From contig JAPYXD010000262.1 in assembly GCA_030998225.1 (NCBI GenBank), forward strand, positions 310,001-374,000: a stretch of 64,000 nucleotides of DNA, read 5' to 3'. Below are positions 34,666 to 45,168 of this stretch, in pieces. The translations under genes and the position numbers were made by a program. Each line of letters starts with the position of its first letter. Position 1 is the stretch's first letter. The stretch comes from Diplolepis rosae. Lineage: Eukaryota; Arthropoda; Insecta; Hymenoptera; Diplolepididae. The notes beneath the pieces were generated by a model that was not told where the DNA came from, made no database searches, and worked only from the letters and a program-made list of their open reading frames with translations.

Positions 34666-36043
34666 AATGTGCCTTATTTTTGCAGCATGTGTGTTATAAA
34701 TATGTGAAAAATATAAAAACCTAATTAAATGATCAAATACTGCATGGAGCAAGGGAAAAAATAAATAAAAAATCTGCCCGCTTCGCGGGCACATTCTCAT
34801 CGCGCGCAGCTCGCTTCGCTCGCAAGTTTGAGCACGCCTAGGGCGCGCGATTCGATCGTCGCGCTTCGCGCTCCGTTCTTTCTGGACCTCGCGCTTCGCG
34901 CTCGGTCTTGTGCTCTTCGCATACATTTAAGTTTATTTCTTATATTGTGATACTGAAGCTCAAACCAATTTTATAATAATATTACAGATGATGAGAATTA
35001 CACATTTTTTCAAAGTCACTGAATTCCTTTTTGAATTTAAGTGAAACAGGAAATTCAATTTACTTAAGGCTCTATCGGCCTTAAGGAACACATTCTCATC
35101 ATGACACTCGCGCTTCGCGCTCGATTTTCTGTATACATTTCAGTATAACTTTTTAATAAATTACATGATTAAAATAATTTATTTTCTTCCACATATCTAA
35201 AAAGGAAAAATAATCGTAGACTTTATTTAAGGAAACGATTTTGCAGAACAACGCTTATTTCGTATCTCACATATTTTGGTGAAAAAAATCGAATTTTTTC
35301 AATATTAAAAATCAAAACATAAAATATACATCCTGTCCCGAAATTTCTTTATCAGAATTTGTAGACCTCATTTAGGCAAACAATTTTCCATCTATACGTT
35401 TTTTTGTATCTCACATATTTTGTCTAAAAAATGGATTTTTTGAATTTTAATCGTATTTTTTGGAATTGAAACGAAAAATATATGTTTTATTAGAAACTGT
35501 GTGAGACAAAATTTGTAGATCTTTTTGAAACGAACAACTTTGTATTCTTACGTTTTTTTGGTATTTCCAATATTATTGTTAAAAAATTGAATTTTGGATT
35601 TTCAATAGTTTTTTTTTTAATTAAAAAGAAAAATATGCATCTTATGAAAAAATGTTATAATTCAAATTTGTAGGTCTTTATGTATTCAATAATATTGTAT
35701 CATAACGTTTTTTCGTATCTCGTATAATTTAACTGGAAAATGGAATTTTGATATTGACTTTTTTCGAATTTGAATATGCTGTAACATTTCTAATTTTGAT
35801 TTAATCAAAAAATGTTATCAGGATAATTTTTAGACATTTATGAGCACTATCTAAAACCAGTATTGAAATTTTTGATTTTTACAAAAAATTATTTTCAAAA
35901 ACACAGAAGTAGTGCTCAACCCCTCAATTTTGATTGGATGTGGCTGGTTAACGAACTTGTCCTTACTTTTTCGGCTCCGATAAAGTGTACCAAAGCTCAA
36001 TTCAATCTGATAATTCTATCGAGAGTTATGCCGCACACGACCT

Positions 36044-36045
<2 letters not shown>

Positions 36046-36078
<33 letters not shown>
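36046..36078 (+). repeat. (ACAG)n microsatellite
   Basis: About eight tetranucleotide copies of ACAG with one variant (ACAA). Confidence 0.9.
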
Positions 36079-36099
36079 CTTTCGTAAAAACGGTTGCTG

Positions 36100-36730
36100 A
36101 TCCACAAATTTTATTACAGGCGCGCTTCCCAGAAAGGTGAGAGCACGTCTCGACACCGGGGCGTTTAGCAAATTGTCTCAAGATCTCGGGCTCGAGTATG
36201 TTCACTTGCATCTCACGATCAGGTGAACTACTCTGAGAACCAGATCGTCCATGGTTCCTGGTCCTCCCTTATTTGCTAGGGACTTTTTGGATCACCTTTT
36301 TTTTTTAAATAAAAAAAAGTTGTCGTAGATTGGATTTTTCTCTAATACACGTGGGTCTTCTTTTATAAAGCAAAAATAGCGAGCAATAAGCTCGAGCAGA
36401 AACTACTGGATTGTGGTCAACCCGGGAGGCAAGTATCCGTGCACTCACAAAAAGTGAGACTCGGAGAAAGCTCCCATCCTTACAACTTTTCTTTCTGCCG
36501 AGCAGTGTCGGAGCCCTGAGGGCACTTCACTGCCACGGTGCTTCCCTGCACTTCCCTAAATAAATTCCAATTGGGTCAACCAAGGTCCAGTGTAGTTGTG
36601 GTTTGTTTTTGTGGGAGGGAAAAGGCAAATGATGACCTCGTCGGGAGCTTATGCTCATAATTTCCAAAATTTGGAACCGACTTTACTGATGCCTTCTTAA
36701 CTAACTAAATTTTTAAATAAACGGTAGGGC
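36100..36730. other. GC-richer segment within the 34.7-37.8 kb element
   Basis: A non-coding stretch unlike its AT-rich surroundings (for example, CTCGACACCGGGGCG at 36149-36163 and CCGAGCAGTGTCGGAGC at 36498-36514). It may be a 3' remnant of a non-LTR element, but no coding motif or poly(A) tail supports this. Confidence 0.25.
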
Positions 36731-37859
36731 GCGAAATCCAATAACTGAGGTATTATCGGGGTAATTTGACAGACAGAGCAAGCTATTCCATGATTCAAAA
36801 AGTCAAACAACATTATTTTCAGGTGTAGGGACAATTCCCCAAAATTAGAACGTGTCTTTGTTCGTGGCGCAACTGCGCGAATCTACTCCAAAATGTTAAT
36901 ATAGTTCTTGTTCTCGTATTTTAGATTCGATCCTTCAAATCACGCCTTGCGTAAACGAGGAATCGTGGAATTGACGTTAGCTCTCTCAAAAAAAAAACTT
37001 AAAATCGTGAGTTTCTTTGCTGTTCTCACTCTTAAAATAAAGAATAAAAATTCGCGAAATTTTCACCCTTCGTGCGACCCACTCAGAAATTTCGGAAGTA
37101 ATTTTGTCTCAAAATAGGACAAAATTGTTGTTTAATAACTCAGTAAATTAAGGTAATTAAAAATTGATGATTTGAAATTTAAAATCAGAATTTAAAAGCG
37201 AAACTTTTGACCAAGTCGGATAAGAATAGATTTATAAATATTTGAAAATTGATAAATTAAAGATCGTAAAGGTCGAAATGTTTCAATAAAGTCTACGATT
37301 GTTTTTCCTTTTTGAGAGATTTGGAAGAAAATAAATTATTTTAATCATGTAATTTATTAAAAAGTTACTGAAATGTATACAGAAAATCGAGCGCGAAGCG
37401 CGAGCGTCATGATGAGAATGTGTTCCTTAAGGCTGATAGAGCCTTAAGTAAATTGAATTTCCTGTTTCACTTAATTTCAAAAAGAAATAGAGTGACTTTG
37501 AGAAAATGACTAATTTACATCATCTTTAATATCATTAAATTGGTTTGAGCTTCAGTATTAAATTATAAGAAATAAACTTAAACGTATGCGAAGAGCACAA
37601 GACCGAGCGCGAAGCGCGACGTTCAAAAATTCCGGAGCGCGAAGCGCAACGATCGAATCGCGCGCCTTAGGCGCGCTCAAACTTGCGAGCGAAGCGAGCT
37701 GCGCGCAAAGCGCGCAATGAGAATGTGCCCGCGAAGCGGGCAGATTTTTTTCTCTTGCTTCATGCAGTGTTTGATCATTAAATTAGGTTTTTGTATTTTT
37801 CACATATTTATAACACACATTCATCGCATGTAAAGCACATATACGCATTTTTAACTCAA

Positions 37860-38250
37860 TGGGCGGCCAACTGTTGTCGCTGCCATCGACTACCCTCCTT
37901 CATATTTCTACCATTGAGTTGACAAGGCCTGACGTGCATCATCGCTTGTTCGATTACAGGAGCAGAGACTCTGACAGGGGTTCTCCGCAACTAGGGAGCC
38001 GAAACTAAGCTCTGTGCGCAACTTCACGTTACGCTCGTTCACTCTCTATTCATGTAAACATATTAAACTGCATTAAACATGAACTTCATTTTTCATTGTC
38101 GAATAGGAAAAAAAAATATTTAAAAAAATAGAGATTGAAAACTGAAATTTTGAACATTCAGGAGATGCAGGAAGGACGGATTGTTTATGGAAATTTTCAA
38201 CCGTCTTCTTGAAAATCTCCTTGTGTCCTTAAAGGGTTAATACAAATCGT
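37860..38250. other. GC-richer unassigned stretch
   Basis: 37860-38040 is richer in GC than the flanks with no open frame. It might be a promoter or a repeat remnant. Confidence 0.2.
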
Positions 38251-38259
38251 ACCTTGTCA

Positions 38260-38408
38260 TCAGTCTTCAGTCGCTGGTGTATTTTTCTTTGTTTGTTGCG
38301 ATTGGACAACAGGTTCCACCATTAGCATACTTTTAAAGATGGTAAATCTATACCGCGAACTTCTTCCTTCTTTCTCAGAAATTTTATTTTCTATATCTTG
38401 AAGACTTT
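38260..38408 (-). pseudogene. Isolated terminal exon on the minus strand
   Basis: After an acceptor (TTCGTTTACAG) the frame reads ESLQDIENKISEKEGRSSRY, a short hydrophobic middle and a tail ending TKKNTPATED, stop at 38260. The beginning parallels the exon at 25844-25708 (ETMKDIEKQL) in sequence and phase. No other exons of such a gene were found in the region to 39050, which holds nothing else. Confidence 0.35.
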
Positions 38409-39054
38409 CTGTAAACGAATAATTGAAATAGGAAAAACTAAGCATCAGACGATGAAAACGACTTAAACACATATTTTATGCTAAAGTAAAAAATGTAAAA
38501 ATTATTTAAAAAAATAAACAAAAATGATGTACCTTCAGTTCTGAACGTTTAAATGGACGAAATTAGAGTTAGTAATTTTTTTTGTAAATTCGTCCGGCAC
38601 AATTACTTCAGGTAGAGGTAAAAATGAGAAATTTTGATGTTTTTATGTACTAGATTGATTCTACATTAAATTTAGAAATACTTGGTAAGAGCCGATTTTT
38701 GAAAAAAGGGTTTAAATTTACTTTTATTTGATTAACAAAATGGAAAAAATATTAATATTTGAACATTAAGGCCCCCTATTCTGTTCAAGCTGATGATTGC
38801 AGTTGCTCAAGAATGTTAAGCTGCTACGTACGACTATTATTAAATTAAATTAAATGCAAAAAGAAGTAAAAATAATTATCCTTAATACATTTTACCAATT
38901 AGTATAATAAGTACGCGGAGGTCGTCCAAACTGCCGAATTTAGTTAACGCATAAATTAGAAGTTATTTCGCAAAAACTGACCCCACTGAGGGAATCCCTC
39001 ATATGTTTGGTAACGGAGGGTTAATGCAAGTATTAGCTAAATTCGTTTATTATT

Positions 39055-39432
39055 ATGTGGGGTCGTTGGTCCTCTACTCTCGGACTGAGAGTGTATTCTA
39101 CACACGCCTACGCTTTATCATCTTTAATTTTGAAAGAGAAAAGGGGAAAGGTGCTTCAAATAAGTTCAAACCAAGCGGTTGAAATTCACATAAATAAAAA
39201 GACAATTTATTTTGAAGGAAAAAAAAACAACCAAACTGTTATGAACATTTTTGCATCGGTTAAAGCAGAAAAAGTAAATTAGAACGATACAAAGTACGTT
39301 ACCGCCTTCTTGTGTTTATTCCAGTTCCTTAATCCTACCGGCTGTCCTGGGAGCAAAAGCAAAGAAGGAGAATACGTTCTGGTTGCTGAAGTCCCGGAGA
39401 TCCGGGCCGAATTCGAGTTCAGATTGTCGTGA
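39055..39432 (+). CDS. Possible small two-exon gene, 108 aa, unknown
   Basis: ATG at 39055 opens a frame to 39273. A donor-like AAA|GTAAAT and an acceptor TTTATTCCAG at 39324 would remove a 51-bp intron and join, in phase, to a second exon ending at TGA 39430-39432 (FLNPTGCPGSKSKEGEYVLV and on to EFEFRLS). The second exon has normal codon-like composition. Without splicing, the first frame alone ends after KAEKVN. No family recognised. The region immediately downstream is the hairpin chain, which would be its 3' untranslated region if the gene is real. Confidence 0.3.
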
Positions 39433-39519
39433 TTCCAAAAAGAAGGAACCGCTCTTGTCCTAACGCGACTCACTTGCGCACACACCCTTTGTTCTTTACT
39501 TGGATCTTATAGTTTTAAA

Positions 39520-40034
39520 GTGAGAAAGAGGTGAATGGCTTTTAACCACAAGGGAGACAGTACTTTTAAATTGTTTGCCCTTCACCACTCTTGTCTCACA
39601 ATAATCCTATTTATGGTTTTAGAAAATAGACTCCTCGTCGTTTTGAGATTCGACGAGGTGTAGATTTTCTTATCTAGTTAGTGCCAGGCTTACTAGATTT
39701 TTAGTTCCAGATCGCGACACACTATTGGTACATGCGACCAATTGACCACCGACGAGCATCAATATAATAAAAACCCGAACTTAGCAGGGAGAGTATTTTT
39801 GAATACTCTCAGTGTCACTATCCCATGTTTGGCTTCCGTCGGAGAGAAGATTTTTTTATTGTTAACGTCTGCCCAACTGCAATCCCCAATTTATAGCCCT
39901 GACTAGGTCTTTTTACGAACCTAGGTCAATTAGCCAGGTGATAGGACGCGCTTGTTCCGAACTGCAGACGGGCAAAGTAGAGAAAAGAATATTCTCTACT
40001 GTCCGAGTAGTTCTGGTCAGTACCAGGTTGCTCG
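39520..40034. other. Chain of eight hairpins in 0.5 kb
   Basis: Stems seen: 39520-39535 with 39581-39599 (about 16 bp with two bulges); 39633-39640/39651-39658 (8 bp); 39672-39678/39692-39698 (7 bp); 39724-39729/39737-39742 (6 bp); 39789-39797/39802-39810 (9 bp, 4-base loop); 39901-39908/39919-39927 (one bulge); 39976-39984/39992-40000 (9 bp); 40004-40034 (two-part stem CGAG..CTCG and CTGGT..ACCAG). The stems differ in sequence, so this is not a tandem repeat. Function unknown. Confidence 0.6.
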
Positions 40035-41190
40035 AGTAACTGCGAATTTGATTGAATTTAGATTTGGCTCGAAGACTCGTATCGATGATGCTTAAGTGGG
40101 GTATTTCGATGATTTTGGAATTTTTCTGGGTGGCCTAATTTTTTTGGAAGGAATTCATGCTGACCGGTAATTTTGCAATTACCGAATTCCTAACTACTTG
40201 ATAGCCTACTTGTTATTACCTGCTGCCAAGTTAAATTTGTGATGAAATAGTTGGCATAATAGAAAGTTTTGGGAGGGAATATGGAGAAAACTATGGAAAA
40301 ACTAGATGGAAACTATTTAGAAATTATGGAAAAACTAAACATCATTGATACTCGTCTTTGAGGGATTTTTGACGTTGTGAGTCTGATTGTAATGTATTCT
40401 CATCTCATGACGTAGCCAAATAGAGCTAAAAAAATGATTATGTGCGCTAGCGTACTATTTGTCAATATTTTCTTTTGTGAATTTATTCCTTCAAGACTTG
40501 TGTTCTCTTTTTTGCTTTTACCTTCCGGACATCCTAATCCTCTCCCAATTTATGATATTTTCCTACAGTTTACCTTAATTTGGAAACGGCATGAATTAAA
40601 ATTTTGAAGAATTTGCGCTGTTTTGTAATTCTAAGCTATAAATATATATACATGTAGTGTATATACATATATTTGAAACATAATATAGTATAATTTAGAA
40701 TTTATACAAACCAAAACATATAATTATATGAATGCATTCAGATATTGACTCGGTAGTTTTTATTTCTTACATAAATGATCTAAAACAATGTTACACAAGT
40801 ATAAACCAGGAATACAGTAATATAGCACATGCGGTTATATAAGTGTCTACAGATATTTACCTATTAGCTTTCGTCATTTATATTTATAGTGATCCTGCCT
40901 ATATTCAAATTTTAGTTTTAATTTCGAATTACTTTGGTAAATTATTACTCAGATAAAATTTGTAGGAATACTGTTAGAAATTTCTGTATTAAACTTTCAT
41001 TTCATATAGTGGAAGTTTGTTTTTCAGTAGCACATATGACATTCGAAATACTTTATACTTATGAATAAATACTTCATAATATTTAAAATTGAAAAGGTTT
41101 AACATCCGAACGAAATTCTTGAAACGATTATAATTTAACCACAGTCTTTAGAAATACATAAAAACTGGATAAATGCATAAAATTAGGTAA
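40035..41190. other. AT-rich stretch, no gene seen
   Basis: May include degraded upstream parts of the Penelope-like element that follows. No reverse transcriptase motif was recognised. Confidence 0.3.
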
Positions 41191-41194
41191 AGAC

Positions 41195-41550
41195 CCATTA
41201 GAAAAATTAGAAAATTCAAATTATTATTATATTTTTAAGATTCCATGCTTAGATTGTTCTAAAACTTATGTTGGACAAACTGGAAGAATGCTATTTGTCA
41301 GATGTGAAGTACATAAGAAAAATATAATGTGGTTACGAAACACAGAATAAACAATAAAAGTGATCTAGGATCTCAACATGATTTTGATTGGGATAATATC
41401 AAAATTTTACATAAAGAATCAAACTACTTTAAAAGAATTATTGCAGAAATGTTTTTCATAAAAAAGGAAGGAAAAAATAGTATAAATGTTGTTTCTGATT
41501 TAAAAGATTACAATCCTTCCTATGATATAATTTTAGATCAACTCATATAA
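41195..41550 (+). pseudogene. Penelope-like element, GIY-YIG endonuclease fragment
   Basis: The frame from 41195 reads YYYIFKIPCLDCSKTYVGQT followed by GRMLFVRCEVHKKNI, the GIY-YIG nuclease core preceded by the CxxC zinc-binding pair of Penelope-like elements. The frame then shifts by one between about 41300 and 41329, and the C-terminal part continues with HDFDWDNIKILHKESNYFKR, IIAEMFFIKK and INVVSDLKDYNPSYD, as in that family. The reverse transcriptase upstream is missing. The nuclease would cut the target during insertion; this copy is dead. Confidence 0.7.
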
Positions 41551-42129
41551 TATAAAACAATTATTTAAACAAAAGTATTAAACAAAAATATTGATTCTAT
41601 ATTCTACTAAATTTGTATTTCGATGATTTCTATTGCTACGGTACTGTTATCAATTTTGTCCACTATTATTCCGTTGGCTTACGTTTAAATGCTTAGTAGT
41701 ATCTGATCGTTGGTATAATGATGCCACTCAATCTGATAATATTAACAAATTTTCAACGTTTTTGTAAAATAGTGAAAAAAATTAGTTAAAAAGAATGTGT
41801 AAAATGAAAATTAAATTACATATGTCAATTGGATTTGAAAAATTTGACTACACTTTGTTTTAATATTATTAATAGTGACATAATTTCCAATGATGTTTTC
41901 TTACTTCAAAATTTGAAACATTATGGAAACCCTCTGACTACGGTTTTATTTGACATCTTCGAAATTTTTGTGAAGTATGTGTAAATGTTACGTTGTAATG
42001 ACAGATAATTGTGAAAAAATATTTATTTATTGATTAACTTTATGTATTCATTAATGTTAAAATTTTTACAAATTTGTTTTTTATTTTATATAGAGTAAAA
42101 GAAATTCCATTTCGATTAATTACAATGAT

Positions 42130-42166
42130 CTGAAGAGGATGACATTTAGTCATCGAAACGTTATCA
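42130..42166 (+). ncRNA. Hammerhead-ribozyme-like core
   Basis: CTGAAGA (the CUGANGA core), then GATGAC-ATTTA-GTCATC, a perfect 6-bp stem II with 5-base loop, then GAAACGTT, whose AACGTT is self-complementary, as in the dimeric hammerheads described for Penelope-like elements. One extra G lies between the core and stem II, so activity is doubtful. It lies 0.6 kb after the GIY-YIG fragment. Confidence 0.4.
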
Positions 42167-42250
42167 AAGAATAATAAATATGAAATACAAATCTACATGG
42201 TCCGAGGTTGGTCATTTCTCCTTTTTTTACTTCATAACACTTTCATCTTA

Positions 42251-42786
42251 AGGAGTAACACCACTGTAGAATTTTCAAGAAATCATTTTTTCTTTTATTG
42301 GCTTAAAATGTGGTTTGAACCTTCTAAAATATGAGGCAAAAAGTCCAATCCCTGAAAAAAATTTTTATATGGAATTCCGAGAGTAGACTTTTTTTCATTT
42401 GTTCATGTCTATATAACACATTTCAAAATTTCAAACGCGTTTCAATACTTTTAATTGGGCTTTTTCCTACATCTTTATAATAGCATTTCAAAGAGAAACA
42501 CGTAGGGGATTTTCGATAAATTAATTTGGACAATTGTTATAAGCAATTAAGTGCCATTTTTTTTCGTCGAAAAATGAGATTTTTTTTCAAATGCTTGCCA
42601 ATTACACAAAAATCAATATTTTTTAAATACCCTAAATCCAGTGTTACCATTTTGTAACATTTTTTATTTCAATATATAAATAATAACTTCCCAAATCATT
42701 ATAATTGTATTCCCTTTTCTTCCATCAAAAAAAAATTCTTGGAAAAACGTGTTTTTTTGTGTTTACAGTGGTGTTACCCCTTAAGA
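42251..42786. mobile_element. MITE with inverted ends around TAAGGAGTAACACCACTGTA
   Basis: CTTAAGGAGTAACACCACTG at the left and CAGTGGTGTTACCCCTTAAG at the right pair almost perfectly, with no coding sequence between. The exact ends and target duplication were not settled. Confidence 0.6.
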
Positions 42787-43075
42787 AGAATACAGCTTTT
42801 AACTTGAATTTTAATATACGTATGTATATATTTTAATAATGTTAACTTTAATTTTGATATATTTTGATTGATAAGTTATTTAATTTAATATGAATGTATA
42901 CCAGTTTTTCATAATATACAATTGCATTGACCTCAATTTAGCATTTGTATGTTAAAGTACATAAAAATAGATAACTTCTTAACGGTGAAGATATATAATA
43001 ATAACTATAAGTTAATAAATTATTTGGCGTACAAGTAGTAAGATTGGGAATGCCCTTCCTGAACCAACCATTTTT

Positions 43076-43301
43076 TAACACTAGATTTATGGACCGAGCC
43101 AATTTGACTCATTTAAAATTCTATTGCTATATATATATCAAACTGAAAAATGTTTTCCATGAAGTTTTTAATAATAAATCTTTTATTTTAATTTAATTGG
43201 TACTGTTTTTTTTCAAAAAGCTTTAATTTTGTTGTATGAGTCAAAGTGGATCACTTCAGTAAAAATAGGTATATAATCAACAATCGTAAATCTAGTGTTA
43301 A
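43076..43301. mobile_element. Small MITE, ends TTAACACTAGATTTA
   Basis: Left TTTAACACTAGATTTA and right TAAATCTAGTGTTAAA are perfect inverted copies, about 0.22 kb apart, with GACTCATTTAAAAT and ATGAGTC-like motifs inside. TTAA is a common target of piggyBac-type elements (the ends are TTAA-flanked), so a piggyBac-type MITE is possible. Confidence 0.6.
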
Positions 43302-43400
43302 AGTCTTCGGCCCGAGCAATGATGAGCTGCATCAGCGGTCTTTTCAAGGTGCTCGGGTTACGGGCGCTTCAAGTGGCATACAAATTTAATTGATTATTTA

Positions 43401-44686
43401 CCAGGGGTGTTAGTTGAAGTTTGCCGGTTTTTTCAATAAAGAAAACATTTAATTCTCAAGGGAATCTCAAAAAAATTTTATTCAACGTATTGACCATTGG
43501 ATTCTACACATTTTGCCCATCTTTCAGGCAAATCATGGATACCATTCCAAAAAAACTTTTTCTCTTTCAACGCAAACCATTCGACGAGCCATTTTTCGAC
43601 TTCTTGAAAATTGGCGAAGCGCTGCTCTGCGAGTGAGTGTCCCATCGACGCGAAAAGGTGATAGTCGGACGGGGCGAGGTCTGGAGAGTACGGCGGGTGT
43701 GATAATATTTCCCAATTCAATGCTTTTAATGTGTTCTTCACCACTTTAGCGGTATTAGACGGTGCGTTGTCATGTTGTAGTATAACTTTGCCATGTCTTC
43801 GGGCCCATTCCGGCCGTTTTTCGATCAACGCATGATTCAAATTGATAATTTGTTGTCGGTAGCGATCTGTCTTCACCGTCTCACCAGGTTTTAATAACTC
43901 GAAGTACACCACACCACACTGGTCCCACCAAACACAGAGCATTGTCTTACGGCCAAAGCGATTTGGCCTTGGAGTCGATGGGCCGACCTCACCAGGTGAA
44001 AGCCATGATTTTTTCCGCTTCGGGTTCTCGAAATAAATCAATTTTTCGTCCCCCGTGACAATTCGATGCAGAAAAGATTTCCTTTCGAACCGTTGAAGTA
44101 GCATTTCACAAATGGTTTTTCGATTTTCCATTTGTCTAACGTTCAGTTGGTGTGGTACTTACTTTTGGATACTTTTGGATTGTTCCCATGGCTTTCAAAC
44201 GTTGGCAAATTGCTCCTCGGGTCACATTTAGTGTTTATGCCAATTGTTGTTGCGATTGGGTTGGGTCTTCATCCAATAACGCGTGCAATTTCTCGTCTTC
44301 GAATTTTTTCGCTGCACCAGGATGTTTATTGTCTGTTAAATCGAAATCTCCACTTTGAAATTGACGAAACCATGTCTCACATGTTCTAATCACTGGAGCA
44401 TGTTCACCATAAGTTTCTACTAGCAATTGATGAGCTTCAACTGCTTTTTTCTTTTGATGAAATAAGAAAAGCAACGAATGCCGCAAATGCGATTTACTTG
44501 GAACGAAACTCGACATATTCACTGAGGTAAACAACTATGATGCTATTATTTTGGCAGAATGTAATCGTGTATTTTTGAAGATTATTGTCCATAGAAAAAT
44601 GACATAGATGCCAAATCATAGAAATGTATACATATCTCTAGCGACATCTATGAGTAAAACCGGCAAATTTCAACTAACACCCCTGG
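43401..44686 (-). mobile_element. mariner element with intact ends
   Basis: Inverted terminal repeats begin CCAGGGGTGTTAGTTGAA at both ends (about 30 bp, matching CGGCAAA..AACCGG inward) and are flanked by TA on both sides (43399-43400 and 44687-44688). The 1286-bp length is the usual size for mariner. The gene inside is on the minus strand and broken. Confidence 0.95.
43478..44534 (-). pseudogene. mariner transposase (DD34D), frameshifted
   Basis: N-terminal helix-turn-helix half (44534-44235): FLFHQKKKAVEAHQLLVETY, CETWFRQFQSGDFDLTD, HPGAAKKFEDEKL. TAA then interrupts at 44235-44237, the frame continues through RGAICQRLKAMGTIQK to TER, and a second stop plus a one-base shift precede the catalytic half (44131-43478). 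That half has IVTGDEKLIYF (first Asp), LQHDNAPSNTA (second) and YSPDLAPSDYHLF (third Asp, 34 residues on), the DD34D signature of mariner. In the family the WVPHEL motif normally lies between, and it is not clear here. Otherwise the length equals the usual 345 residues, so the copy is young but inactive. Confidence 0.92.
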
Positions 44687-44688
44687 TA

Positions 44689-45168
44689 TTATTACGTTTT
44701 TTGGAAAAATTCCGCCGCCTTGATACGCTCGTAACAAACCACCCCCGGAATTTGCTGTTTTCGTCCCCGACAAACTGGAGGTTCGGGAATGAAATTTCAA
44801 ATCCTTGCATGGTTATAAGATCATGTTTACATGAAGTTCGATACATCGTCGCGATGAAATACCCATTCATCTTCCTATTGTACATAAATATATATATATA
44901 TATATATATTTTTTTTTTCTAAAGATTTATCCGAGAATTGGGACATGATATTTACAATTATCGTGTACATCGTCGATTTTCCTCTTACACATATTGAGTA
45001 TGAATTTTACGAATGAATTTCTGCTGAGGCATTTCCTGCGTTTGGAATGTCGACAAATTGCTATTTTTTGGTGGTGTCGAATTCACGTTTGACTTTCTGC
45101 ACCTCTATCTTTCGCTTGCATTTTAATAGCGACAGAAGAGTATTCGCCAATTAGTCACTCTTCTCGTC
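44689..45168. other. Unassigned stretch with a TA microsatellite
   Basis: A (TA)n run at about 44888-44910. No gene. Confidence 0.3.

Larger units (their letters stand above)
34680..37830. mobile_element. Element with about 540-bp terminal inverted repeats
   Basis: Arms about 34690-35235 and 37283-37820 are inverted copies, including matching GC-rich blocks built from GCGCTTCGCGC, CGCTTCGCTCG and CGCCTAGGGCGCG. Inside, a unit of about 115 bp with TTTGTAGAC, CGTTTTTT and GTATCTCACATATTTTG recurs about five times (35220-35760). A (CAGA)n microsatellite lies at 36046-36078. No transposase frame was found, so the element is non-autonomous or badly eroded. Confidence 0.7.
41551..43400. other. AT-rich stretch between Penelope-like and mariner elements
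   Basis: Probably holds the 3' part of the Penelope-like element to about 42210. A diffuse inverted relation (GGAGTAACACCACTGTA at 42252, TACAGTGGTGTTACCCCTTA at 42764) suggests a MITE of about 0.53 kb at 42250-42785. From 43045 to 43295 a shorter inverted pair (TAACACTAGATTTA.., ..TAAATCTAGTGTTA) marks another MITE. Confidence 0.4.

Noticed and set aside
34651..34926. 91-codon minus-strand frame rich in Arg/Ala/Glu
   Set aside because: It is a translation of the GCGCTTCGCGC-type palindromes in the inverted repeat arm and has a mirror at 37.6 kb.
43513..44389. Plus-strand frames of 60-85 codons within the mariner element
   Set aside because: Antisense to the transposase and without independent support.
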